Shown here: positions 23,701 to 31,420 of the stretch, one piece after another
Position numbering within the stretch: position 1 is the first letter of the stretch
How the letters are laid out: each line of letters begins with the position of its first letter
Source of the DNA: an uncultured Prevotella sp.
GTDB lineage: Bacteria; Bacteroidota; Bacteroidia; Bacteroidales; Bacteroidaceae
DNA: 40,286 nt
Direction: 5' to 3'
NCBI GenBank assembly: GCA_900541575.1
Contig: UQKO01000018.1
Location: forward strand, 1 to 40,286
The notes under the pieces: model-generated
Databases searched by the model: none
The model's input: the letters and a program-made list of their open reading frames with translations, nothing else
Told to the model about the DNA's origin: nothing
Position numbers and translations under genes: made by a program

Positions 23701-26373
23701 ATGATAAAGGCACATTACCCTCTCTCTATTATAACCCAATTGTTGTTAGTCATAGCTCTGCTTATATCTGTCCCACTTACGGCAGACGCTACCCCTATAG
23801 ACTACTCAAGGGCAGCAAAGATTGCCCAAAAGTATATCACACTGCCTAATGGAAAAAACTTTAAAGCACAAGTAAGTCAAAGGCATAGCAATAGCGACAC
23901 GCCTTATTATATATTTAATGATGCACATGGTCGCGGTTTTGTAATCGTTGCTGGCAATGACGTCATGGGAGAGATATTGGCCTATAGCGCAGAGAATACG
24001 CTCGATACGCTAAATGCAAATCCTTGTGTAAAATGGCTATTAGAGGGGTACAGACAAACCTACGATGACGTTAAAAATGAAAAGGTCGCAGCTTCACAAG
24101 CTATCCCTCGCGCTGCAACATTCCTCCAAACAGTATCGCCTCTGCTCAAAACGAAGTGGGGACAATCGCACCCTTTCAATGCACAAACGGGTTATCCATA
24201 TAGCGGTTGCGTGGCCACTGCCGTTGCTCAAATGATGTATTACTACCAATGGCCTACACATGGTTTTGGTAAGAAAGAATACACCGTTACCTACGACCAA
24301 ACAACAAAAAGCGCTGACTTTAGCCAATCATATTACGATTGGGATAATATGCTACTCGACTATCGCTATCCTGTTCGCGCCACAACTATACAAGAGAACG
24401 CTGTGGCTCAGCTTATGAGCGATGTGGGCATAGCCTCATCTATGCAGTATACCCCTAGTTCGAGTGGCACACAGGGAATTTTTGCATATCAAGCCCTGCA
24501 AAAGCATTTCGATTATACTGCGGCATACGTAACAAGGGCTATAGAAGGGCCAAGCCGTTTTGCCAGTATATTACGGCAGGAGTTGCTGAATGGTTGTCCC
24601 GTTTATCTCGAAGGACGTCCCGCCAATACTGCCTCTGGACACGCTTGGGTGGCTGATGGCTTTGATGAGAATGGTCTCTTCCACATGAATTTTGGTTGGG
24701 ATGGGCAAGGCGATGCTTATTATTCGCTCACCAATCTCAGTCTGTCGCAAACCGGCAGTGAGTTTCAGGGTAAACCATTAGCCTTTAACCGCGCTATAAC
24801 GGCAATTCTTGCACACCCTAACAATGGAAAATATCCCGATATAGATCGGGGACTTTTGGAGAGTTCTCCTCAGCTCATGTTTAATGAGGGTGGTTCTCTC
24901 ACGCTTAATGGAACTGAAGATAAAAGTCTTTTCCCATCACAGCCCCAAACCGTTGAGCTCAACTCTTTTGTAAACAGAGGTGCTCCTTTTAAGGGCGATG
25001 TTGGCATAGCCGTTTGCAATGATGCGGGTGAGTACCTGCGCATATTCTATTCAGACGACCATGCCAATGGCGGATTTACGGAGCGCATTTATGGGGCAGA
25101 CCATGACGGCTTTATGGGAACTGATTATTTGGTAAATCAGCCACTGCATGTACAGATTCGTTTGGCTGGACTTTCCAACGGTTATTATCGCCTCATTCCT
25201 GTATGCGTCAGCCGTAATGATGATGGCACATGGAGTGACTTCTTTAGAATGAAAAAAGCCCCTACCATTGAGGTGGAACTGACCGATGATGCTGGTCGCG
25301 TATCTGAGGTGTGTTCTGACGATGCTCAATTTCAACTCATGGCACAGCCGCGCCTCAGTGCTGCAGCCGAACGGGGTGGTAAGGTACAAGCCTTTTTTAC
25401 CGTGAAAAATCTCAATGGAGTGCCCCGCGATTGTTATATGAGAGTACAGTTGCTTGACGAGCATCAGGAGGTTGTGTTAGATTCTCGAGTGGACGAATGT
25501 ACAGAAATAGAAGGGTTTTCCGATGCTGAAATTCCCATCACGCTTTCACTCCCCACCAATCTTTCCCCGGGGCGCTATGAAGTAAAACTTCTGCTTTCGG
25601 CTGACAAGGAAGGTACTCTTTTTTACCCCATCCATAAGATTCACGACAAGGATGTTCCCTACATAGAGGTAATCGAAGCACAAGAAAAGCCGCTCATGGC
25701 CAAGGTGGAAGTGTTTTTGGCTGACGATTCTAACAATAAAATAGCGAGTGGCAGTGTTGACCTCTCGCAAATGTCTCCTTTCAAACTTGCTGTGTCGTTG
25801 CGCACATCGGAAGATAAGTGCTACAGTGGGCCAATTACGATGCTAACAGAAGATGTTCAGACAAAAGAAAAAATCTATGTGCGAGGCATAGATGATGAGG
25901 TATACGTGTCACCTTCTTTCGACGTTCCTCTATTTAGCTATTGGCTACGCAAGGATAATATTTCATGGGAAGATGGTCATGCCTATCGCCTTATTGTTAT
26001 GGGCCAAATTGACGGACAAGATGTAGAACTGGATAATCCCAAAGAAGCCTCCTATTACCTAAAATGCGAGGGTGATATGCTTACACTCTTTCAGCAAAAT
26101 GTGGTGACAGGGACATCGTCAACCTCAACTTGTTTGTCCACTACTAAGCCATTCAGTGTGAAGCGCAAGGGTGACGATTTTATTATTTCGGCCCACGATT
26201 TGTTCTGTGTGAGCATGTACAACGTAAGCGGCAGATTGGTTAAGCGTGCTTTGTCTGCTGACGGACGCCAGGGTGTGCTATCGCTCCGAAAGTTGGAGCG
26301 TGGCATTTATTTGCTGCACATTGAGTGTGACGGGGGACGCCACACTTACAGTGACATTGTTTGGGTGAAGTAA
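23701..26373 (+). CDS. Secreted C10 family cysteine protease, large form with C-terminal sorting domain
   Basis: An 890-residue papain-fold protease of MEROPS family C10. Residues 1-30 are a signal peptide. About 34-120 is the Spi-type propeptide (AAKIAQKYITLPN ... FVIVAGNDVMGEILAYS). The catalytic Cys170 lies in YSGCVATAVAQMMYYYQWP and His314 in SGHAWVADGFDENGLFHMNFGWDG. From about 370 to 800 there are beta-sandwich domains of unknown ligand. The last 80 residues (VSMYNVSGRLVKR ... LRKLERGIYLLHIE ... DIVWVK) form a type A C-terminal domain of the type IX secretion system, so the protein is likely exported to or anchored on the cell surface. It is nearer interpain A in layout than the first C10 protease here. 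It is a single gene. Confidence 0.93.
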   Translation: MIKAHYPLSIITQLLLVIALLISVPLTADATPIDYSRAAKIAQKYITLPNGKNFKAQVSQRHSNSDTPYYIFNDAHGRGFVIVAGNDVMGEILAYSAENTLDTLNANPCVKWLLEGYRQTYDDVKNEKVAASQAIPRAATFLQTVSPLLKTKWGQSHPFNAQTGYPYSGCVATAVAQMMYYYQWPTHGFGKKEYTVTYDQTTKSADFSQSYYDWDNMLLDYRYPVRATTIQENAVAQLMSDVGIASSMQYTPSSSGTQGIFAYQALQKHFDYTAAYVTRAIEGPSRFASILRQELLNGCPVYLEGRPANTASGHAWVADGFDENGLFHMNFGWDGQGDAYYSLTNLSLSQTGSEFQGKPLAFNRAITAILAHPNNGKYPDIDRGLLESSPQLMFNEGGSLTLNGTEDKSLFPSQPQTVELNSFVNRGAPFKGDVGIAVCNDAGEYLRIFYSDDHANGGFTERIYGADHDGFMGTDYLVNQPLHVQIRLAGLSNGYYRLIPVCVSRNDDGTWSDFFRMKKAPTIEVELTDDAGRVSEVCSDDAQFQLMAQPRLSAAAERGGKVQAFFTVKNLNGVPRDCYMRVQLLDEHQEVVLDSRVDECTEIEGFSDAEIPITLSLPTNLSPGRYEVKLLLSADKEGTLFYPIHKIHDKDVPYIEVIEAQEKPLMAKVEVFLADDSNNKIASGSVDLSQMSPFKLAVSLRTSEDKCYSGPITMLTEDVQTKEKIYVRGIDDEVYVSPSFDVPLFSYWLRKDNISWEDGHAYRLIVMGQIDGQDVELDNPKEASYYLKCEGDMLTLFQQNVVTGTSSTSTCLSTTKPFSVKRKGDDFIISAHDLFCVSMYNVSGRLVKRALSADGRQGVLSLRKLERGIYLLHIECDGGRHTYSDIVWVK

Positions 26374-26427
26374 GTTGACGATTTGCTCGCGATATGATTA
26401 CGTAAGGAAAGGCGGTCTTGTTCGCTT

Positions 26428-27048
26428 TTAAAACATGTAGGTCACGCCTATGTTGAGGTTCGTGTTGTGAGATTTGTAAAAGTCCGTATCCACCACCTTG
26501 GTAAAACTATACTCATATCCTATGTGAACTTGAAAACCATTAATCTCTACGCCAACGCGAGCTCCCCAACCAGAATCGAAACGATTGCTTGCTGTTTCGT
26601 TGAAGAAATCTTTGTTTTTCATTCCACAGAGTTCGGAAAAATCTCCGTATTTGATTTTCCCACAAACGCCAATGGCCAAGTAGGGACCCGTCTCTCCGAA
26701 GATACTTATCCCATCGTTCATGGTGAATCGTCCGCCGATGCTGATAGGTAATTCAAGATAGTGAGGGTTGTATTTCATCTTTGTTTTGTAATTGTCATCG
26801 CCATAGATATCGCACTTACTTCCCTTCATCGTCCAGAGCACTCCCCAACCAAGGTAGAGGTGGTGATTGAAATTGTACTCAAACTTGGCGCCAATGTTGA
26901 AGCCCAAACGACTTTCCATTTCCATGTTGGTCATTTTGGCCACATTCATACCTGCGGTAATGCCAACGTTGAACCCTTTTTCTTGAGCATTAGCAATGAT
27001 TGTGCCGCATGCGAGTAGACTGCAGAGTAATAATGTCTTTGTTCTCAT
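26428..27048 (-). CDS. Outer-membrane beta-barrel protein (PorT/OMP_b-brl type)
   Basis: A 206-residue exported protein. The signal peptide covers about 1-21 (LLLCSLLACGTIIANA). The mature part alternates strands with aromatic girdle residues: FNVGITAGMNVAKM, FNIGAKFEYNFNHHLYLGWGVLWTMKGS, YLELPISIGGRF, GARVGVEINGFQVHIGYEYSF, and it ends NIGVTYMF, an aromatic terminal residue as in outer-membrane barrels. About eight strands are likely. The function of such small porin-family barrels is usually unknown. It is convergent with the C10 protease gene, 54 bp away. Confidence 0.85.
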   Translation of the reverse strand: MRTKTLLLCSLLACGTIIANAQEKGFNVGITAGMNVAKMTNMEMESRLGFNIGAKFEYNFNHHLYLGWGVLWTMKGSKCDIYGDDNYKTKMKYNPHYLELPISIGGRFTMNDGISIFGETGPYLAIGVCGKIKYGDFSELCGMKNKDFFNETASNRFDSGWGARVGVEINGFQVHIGYEYSFTKVVDTDFYKSHNTNLNIGVTYMF

Positions 27049-27274
27049 AACGATAGTGTGGTATTATAATTATTAATTTTCGGATTAAAAATGTATAGGA
27101 AATATGCTTCCTTCATCTGAAGGAAACGTTTCGTCTTTTTCAAAGTTAAGGAACAGTATTCTTGCTCCTTTTTTATAACGCAAAAAAATGTAATTTATTT
27201 TAATCAAGAATCGCATTCTAGATTGTAGATGGCAAATCTATCATTCTACGCGAGTTCGGGATAAGGATTGCGTA

Positions 27275-27316
27275 AAAAAATAGGGTAAAACGAGCTAAAA
27301 TAGTTCGTTTTACCCT
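27275..27316 (-). terminator. Strong hairpin with T-tract on the minus strand
   Basis: AGGGTAAAACGA (27282-27293) pairs with TCGTTTTACCCT (27305-27316). On the minus strand it is followed by ATTTTTTTACG, a typical intrinsic terminator. It may back up the terminator of the envelope operon, or be an IS end, as it lies 56 bp before a transposase remnant. Confidence 0.6.
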
Positions 27317-27371
27317 TTGCTAATTCATTGATTATTAGTAACTTTATAGTGAAACAAAAAACAAATTACTA

Positions 27372-27518
27372 ATGATTAGCAAGGACAAAATTACTGAAAT
27401 TTTCTGCATCGCAGACGACTTTTGCAAAGAACTTGAGAAAGAATTCGCAAAAGCGTTTCCCTTTCTTGCAAAAGTAAGGAAAGGAAACGCTTTTGATATT
27501 AAGCTAGCTACAACTTAG
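27372..27518 (+). pseudogene. N-terminal remnant of an IS982-type transposase
   Basis: A 48-codon frame beginning MISKDKITEIFCIADDFCKE, which I recognise as the very conserved start of IS982-family transposases in Bacteroidota. After about residue 25 the similarity ends: the reading frame runs into the operon terminator hairpin (27448-27495) and stops. The whole catalytic part is missing. An insertion sequence evidently once sat here and was deleted or recombined, leaving its 5' end. Family assignment is from memory of the N-terminal motif and is moderately certain. Confidence 0.6.
27448..27495 (-). terminator. Terminator of the five-gene envelope operon
   Basis: CAAAAGCGTTTCC (27448-27460) is the exact complement of GGAAACGCTTTTG (27483-27495), a 13-bp stem with a 22-nt loop, 27 bp after the last stop codon of the operon. 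The stem overlaps the transposase remnant. Confidence 0.75.
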
Positions 27519-27522
27519 AAAA

Positions 27523-29343
27523 TCACCAATTGCCCATGTCATAGAGCCCCATGGTGGGGTCGGGTTTTGGCTGCCACGTGCGCACTTTGATGATGGGCTG
27601 ATTTCGATCGTTAAGGTCTACTTGTAAATAGAGATAACCAGTATCTCCATAGTGAGTGGAATAGTAATCTTGCTTGATCTGTATACCATATTCTTCACCA
27701 TTGCGTGCTTTGCGTACGTCGTTGTTGGCAAAACGGATGTTGACAAATTCATTGCTTTTAAAGCAACGGGCGAGATTTTGTAGATACTGTTCCTTGCTGT
27801 AGTGAGTTCGTTGCACATAGCGATGTGCTTCATATCTTACACCATCGCCCGACTTTCGTACCAATCGTGTTGCCACATGTCCAACGATAATCACCGCATC
27901 ATCATCGAAAATGGTGCGTAGGTAATCCAAACGCTTCAGAGCATAGGCCGTTTTGTAATTTTCAAGAAATTCCATTAGCTTTTGTCGAGCTTCGACGGAC
28001 CATACTCCTTTGTTCAAGATGTCGGTACGTGCTTTGTGATCGAGGCCGAATGCTAAGCAGTCAATTTTACCCTCAGAAGTAAAGGTAAATACAACATCTT
28101 CCACAAAGTTTTTTCGTACTCCTTGTTTGAAACTAAATGCCATCTGTATGCTTCTAGCCACGACATTGTTGTCGTAGCGATAGAGTGCACAGGCATCGGT
28201 GTTGATCACTTTCGCTTGTCCATATTGAATGAGCGATCGAAACATTTCCCAACCATCGGAAGTAAAGCAATTCTTCACCTCATCAAATGCTTTTGTGCGA
28301 ATGGCATTCATTACTCGATTAAGTACCTTTCGGTATTGATCCTCGTTGGGAACGGGAGCAAAAGCCTGTATTTGTTGGCTCTCATCGTTGCTTGAAGATG
28401 TTGCAAGAGATACAGACTTTGTTTGCAATTGGCTATTTCTCGTGCTGAGGCTTATGCGTGCTCCAGGCATGGAATGCCCACTCACCACTTGCATCACACT
28501 TTCCACTTCGGGACAGATGTGAGCTTGGCTACGATAGGCATATTCCAAGTTGATCTGAATGTCATCGGGAATCATTCCTTTGTTAAATTCCATATAGCCT
28601 CGTCCATCTTTTACGCTGCAAAGATTGCTCCAATCTCGTCCGTCGAAATAACTGAAGTCGAGGCTTGAAACAGGTTTGTCTTGATAGGTAAAATAGACGT
28701 CGACATTGCTTCCATCGTTTCCTGTAATTTTAGCTTCAATGCCACTGAAAAGTGAGCGGATGCGTTGCGGAAGCCATGTGAGGGGCATGAAGTCTTGCTC
28801 GTCATCTTCAGAGGTATATCTAACTTCAGCGGGATGTTGCACACTTTTCAATAAAGTGAATGCCCAATAGTAGTTGCGCAAAGCATCATCGATTTTCCCT
28901 TGTTCTTCGGCCACAAGCCCTAGGCGGATGAATTCTTTGAGTGTACGTATGCGTCCTTCAAATATGCGTCCTAGCTCGCTGCGCTTGATGTATCGGCAGA
29001 TGTGTGTGTGGTCGGGATTATTGTCGATGACCAAACGCTCGGTATTGGTAAGCGTGGCCGAAGAATAAGTCTGCAACTTATTGCGAGTGTAGGTCTTTGC
29101 ATCCAACGTACCATTTTGTGAGCGTTCATCTTCTGTGATGCAAAAATCGTTGCTTACAGCCACAGAAATTTGGCTGACCAGCGCAGCGAGTGCTTGTTGG
29201 TCGGCCTCGTCGACAGTAGCTCCCCAACCCTCGCCATAGAGATAGAACTCGGGATGAGATTGGATATCTTTCCACTGCTGTGCCTGTCCCATAGAGATGG
29301 AACATAAGCATAGCAGCAGAAGGAATAATCGCTTTAGGTTCAT
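27523..29343 (-). CDS. Exported LPP20-like protein with NTF2-like C-terminal region
   Basis: A 606-residue protein with a signal peptide (1-21, ending GQAQ) and no lipobox. Residues about 30-130 resemble the LPP20/FlgT-like fold: FYLYGEGWGATVDEADQQALAALVSQISV, followed by a Thr/Ser-rich strand and a charged helix (RIRTLKEFIRLGLVAEEQGKIDDALRNYYWAFTLL), a TPR-like pair. The middle (about 200-290) looks like a beta-sandwich. Two stretches near the C-terminus, about 340-440 and 450-595, look like NTF2-like domains (FLENYKTAYALKRLDYLRTIFDDDAVIIVG). It is the last gene of the envelope operon and its start overlaps the preceding stop by 4 bp. I cannot assign an activity; it should be periplasmic or surface-exposed. 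Confidence 0.75.
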   Translation of the reverse strand: MNLKRLFLLLLCLCSISMGQAQQWKDIQSHPEFYLYGEGWGATVDEADQQALAALVSQISVAVSNDFCITEDERSQNGTLDAKTYTRNKLQTYSSATLTNTERLVIDNNPDHTHICRYIKRSELGRIFEGRIRTLKEFIRLGLVAEEQGKIDDALRNYYWAFTLLKSVQHPAEVRYTSEDDEQDFMPLTWLPQRIRSLFSGIEAKITGNDGSNVDVYFTYQDKPVSSLDFSYFDGRDWSNLCSVKDGRGYMEFNKGMIPDDIQINLEYAYRSQAHICPEVESVMQVVSGHSMPGARISLSTRNSQLQTKSVSLATSSSNDESQQIQAFAPVPNEDQYRKVLNRVMNAIRTKAFDEVKNCFTSDGWEMFRSLIQYGQAKVINTDACALYRYDNNVVARSIQMAFSFKQGVRKNFVEDVVFTFTSEGKIDCLAFGLDHKARTDILNKGVWSVEARQKLMEFLENYKTAYALKRLDYLRTIFDDDAVIIVGHVATRLVRKSGDGVRYEAHRYVQRTHYSKEQYLQNLARCFKSNEFVNIRFANNDVRKARNGEEYGIQIKQDYYSTHYGDTGYLYLQVDLNDRNQPIIKVRTWQPKPDPTMGLYDMGNW

Positions 29344-29990
29344 TCTTTAGGTGTGTTATCTTGAGGAGTAAAACCTTCTTTTACGAAGTCACTCACCTTT
29401 TGTGCATACTTCTGTGCGGCAGCGCTTTCCTTTGCAGCATTTTCGTAGGCACGAATGCGAGCACGTGTTGCGGCGCTTTCGCTGATGACGAAGAATGTCT
29501 GCATTTCATGAGTGCCGTCTTTATTGTCTTTGATGATGGTAAACGATTCTTGCAGTTCGCCATTGATTTCTTTCTGCACTAGGCTTTCGTAGGCGCCATA
29601 GAAATGATCGAATTCAGAAGATACATCGTCGCCATTGCCAGCCATGTCGCTTACGATGCGGCCTTTGAGTGTACGCCCTGCTTGCTGTGCATAAATCACG
29701 CAAGCATTGTTGATACACGTTTGGTGTCCAATGTTTTTAGATTTAAATTGTGAGCAAGTACCCACAATCTCGTAAGCATATTCGCCTTCTTTCGAAAGTT
29801 TTTGGTAGTGTTGCAGCAAAGCAACGTCGAGCGAACGAGTGGATCCGTAGATTTTCCACCCTTCTTTCTTATACTCCTTCATTTTGGTTTTATACTCCTT
29901 TTTTAATGCTTTGCTTAAAGCTTTGTCGTTTTGTGCTGCTGCGGGAAGGATAAGGCAGAGCGCGAGAAAAAATAGAATGATTCTTTTCAT
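29340..29990 (-). CDS. Hypothetical exported protein
   Basis: A 216-residue protein with a clean signal peptide (1-19, PAAAQ). The mature part begins with a Lys-rich helical stretch (KALSKALKKEYKTKMKEYKKEGWKIYGSTRSLDVALLQHYQKL), continues with a segment that may have the LPP20-like alpha/beta fold, and ends in an Ala-rich helix (AATRARIRAYENAAKESAAAQKY). I recognise no catalytic motif. Its 3' end overlaps the start of the next gene by 4 bp, which implies translational coupling and a possible stoichiometric partnership with that product. Confidence 0.75.
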   Translation of the reverse strand: MKRIILFFLALCLILPAAAQNDKALSKALKKEYKTKMKEYKKEGWKIYGSTRSLDVALLQHYQKLSKEGEYAYEIVGTCSQFKSKNIGHQTCINNACVIYAQQAGRTLKGRIVSDMAGNGDDVSSEFDHFYGAYESLVQKEINGELQESFTIIKDNKDGTHEMQTFFVISESAATRARIRAYENAAKESAAAQKYAQKVSDFVKEGFTPQDNTPKE

Positions 29991-30015
29991 TGTAGTGATA
30001 TTTTATAAGAGATTG

Positions 30016-31397
30016 TTATTCGGTTGCTGAGGTGGGGAAGGTAAGGATGAGACGGGCGCCAATATATTTTGCATAGGTCCCAGAATCATAACTAGATGAT
30101 GTAGTAGTTATGTAGGTGTCTTTACTAATGCATTTTCCACCGCAATACCAGTAGTTATTATCATCATACTTGTCGCAAGTCCATTCTCCAGCGTTCCCAC
30201 TCATATCGTAGAGGCCAAGTTCATTAGCCATTTTTAGTTTCACGTTATGAACACTGTTACTACTATTGTCATAGTACCATGCAACGTCGTCAGCCGTGTT
30301 ACTTCCTGCGTAGGTATATCCATGAGATTTTAATCCTCCTTTAGCTGCAAATTGCCATTGTGCTCTTGTTGGGAGAGATATATTTAGTTGAGTGAGATTT
30401 GCAACTTCTTGAGCAAAAGTAATGGCGCTTAAACCATAAGACCAAGTCATTGGATACTGTGAAGTATAATTTCCGCTGTTAATTATTTTTCCATAAAAGA
30501 AATCCGTCACCTCTGTCTCTCCCATCATAAAATATCCTCCCGTGCATCCTACGACGGGGAGCATTTTATAATCAGCTCCGTTTACTCTGATGGTGAATCC
30601 AGAGCGCCATCCGCTATGAGATGCTTCGGTAGGGAGATCCATGTAGCCACTCTCGCCGGCTTTCAATATAGAGGCAGTGCAGTTGCGCGTAAAGCCCACT
30701 TCGCCATAAGCCACGCTTAGGGTGCGAGAGTCGTCGGTGAAGTAGCCATAGATGTAAGGCGTGGTTCCTTGATTATTGACGGTCTCTGTAAGGGCTGTTG
30801 ATTGAGTAGTGAAAGTGTTGCTCGTGGGAGCAAAGGTGGTGTAGGTGGTGATGCCGAGCAAGTGCACATCGTTACCCTGATTGCCCTTAAAACGTATGCG
30901 CCCAGTCTTAGGAGTGAGGTTGGCATACACCGTAAGGTCGCCATTCGTATAATTGTAAGTGCCGCTATTATCTTCGTAGATCTCGGTGTTGGGATTGATG
31001 TCCACACGGAATTCTCTGTAGTTGTGGCATTCACGAAATAGTGGGCAGTACACTCTAGGTTCGTCCCGCTATCAAGATATCCGTCAACCTCAACATCCCA
31101 TTTACCTGCTTTGTAGGTGGCCACTCCCGCTACAGTGGAAGTCCCTTTCTTGAAAGTAATGTAGATGGTGTCGTTCTCTGTCCATGTGGTGGACGATTCG
31201 GCCGCGGCCTTCAACTTGTTGCCTTGATGGTATCTGCTGATGTTACCCACCAAGTTCATCGTGAGGTGCTGACTAGCTGAATGCGATGGCTGCTGAGCTT
31301 GATCTTGAGCGAAAGGCTCATCGCCAGAACAGCTTCCTAAAGCCCAACACATTCCTAGGGTTAAGAGCATTTTGCTCAGAATTCGTAGTTTGTTCAT
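30016..31397 (-). pseudogene. FGE/SUMF1-like lipoprotein gene with a frameshift
   Basis: Two overlapping frames together encode one protein of about 459 residues. The 5' part (31397 to about 31015) starts with a lipoprotein signal peptide (GSCSGDEP, lipid-attached Cys23) and a beta-rich domain ending NATTTE. The 3' part resumes at EFRVDINPN in another frame and carries an FGE-sulfatase/SUMF1-type domain: MGETEVTDFFYG, LPTRAQWQFAAKGG, MANELGLYDMSGNAGEWTCD, YAKYIGARLIL. The length from start to final stop is 3n+2, so a net gain of two bases (or loss of one) near 31013-31017, where the minus strand reads AGAGA, explains it. It may be a real inactivation, a reversible slippage switch, or a sequencing error. 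The domain lacks a clear catalytic Cys pair and is probably a binding module. Confidence 0.8.
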
Positions 31398-31420
31398 ATT
31401 CGTGATTGTTTTTTTGATTA

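Larger units (their letters stand above)
27049..27522. other. Intergenic region with IS remnant and hairpins
   Basis: The region holds a possible -7 box for the barrel gene (TAACTTTG on the minus strand, 27141-27148, no clear -33), a short hairpin TTCCTT/AAGGAA (27108-27125) in its leader, a strong hairpin at 27282-27316, the 5' end of a transposase gene at 27372, and the terminator of the envelope operon at 27448-27495. Confidence 0.6.
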
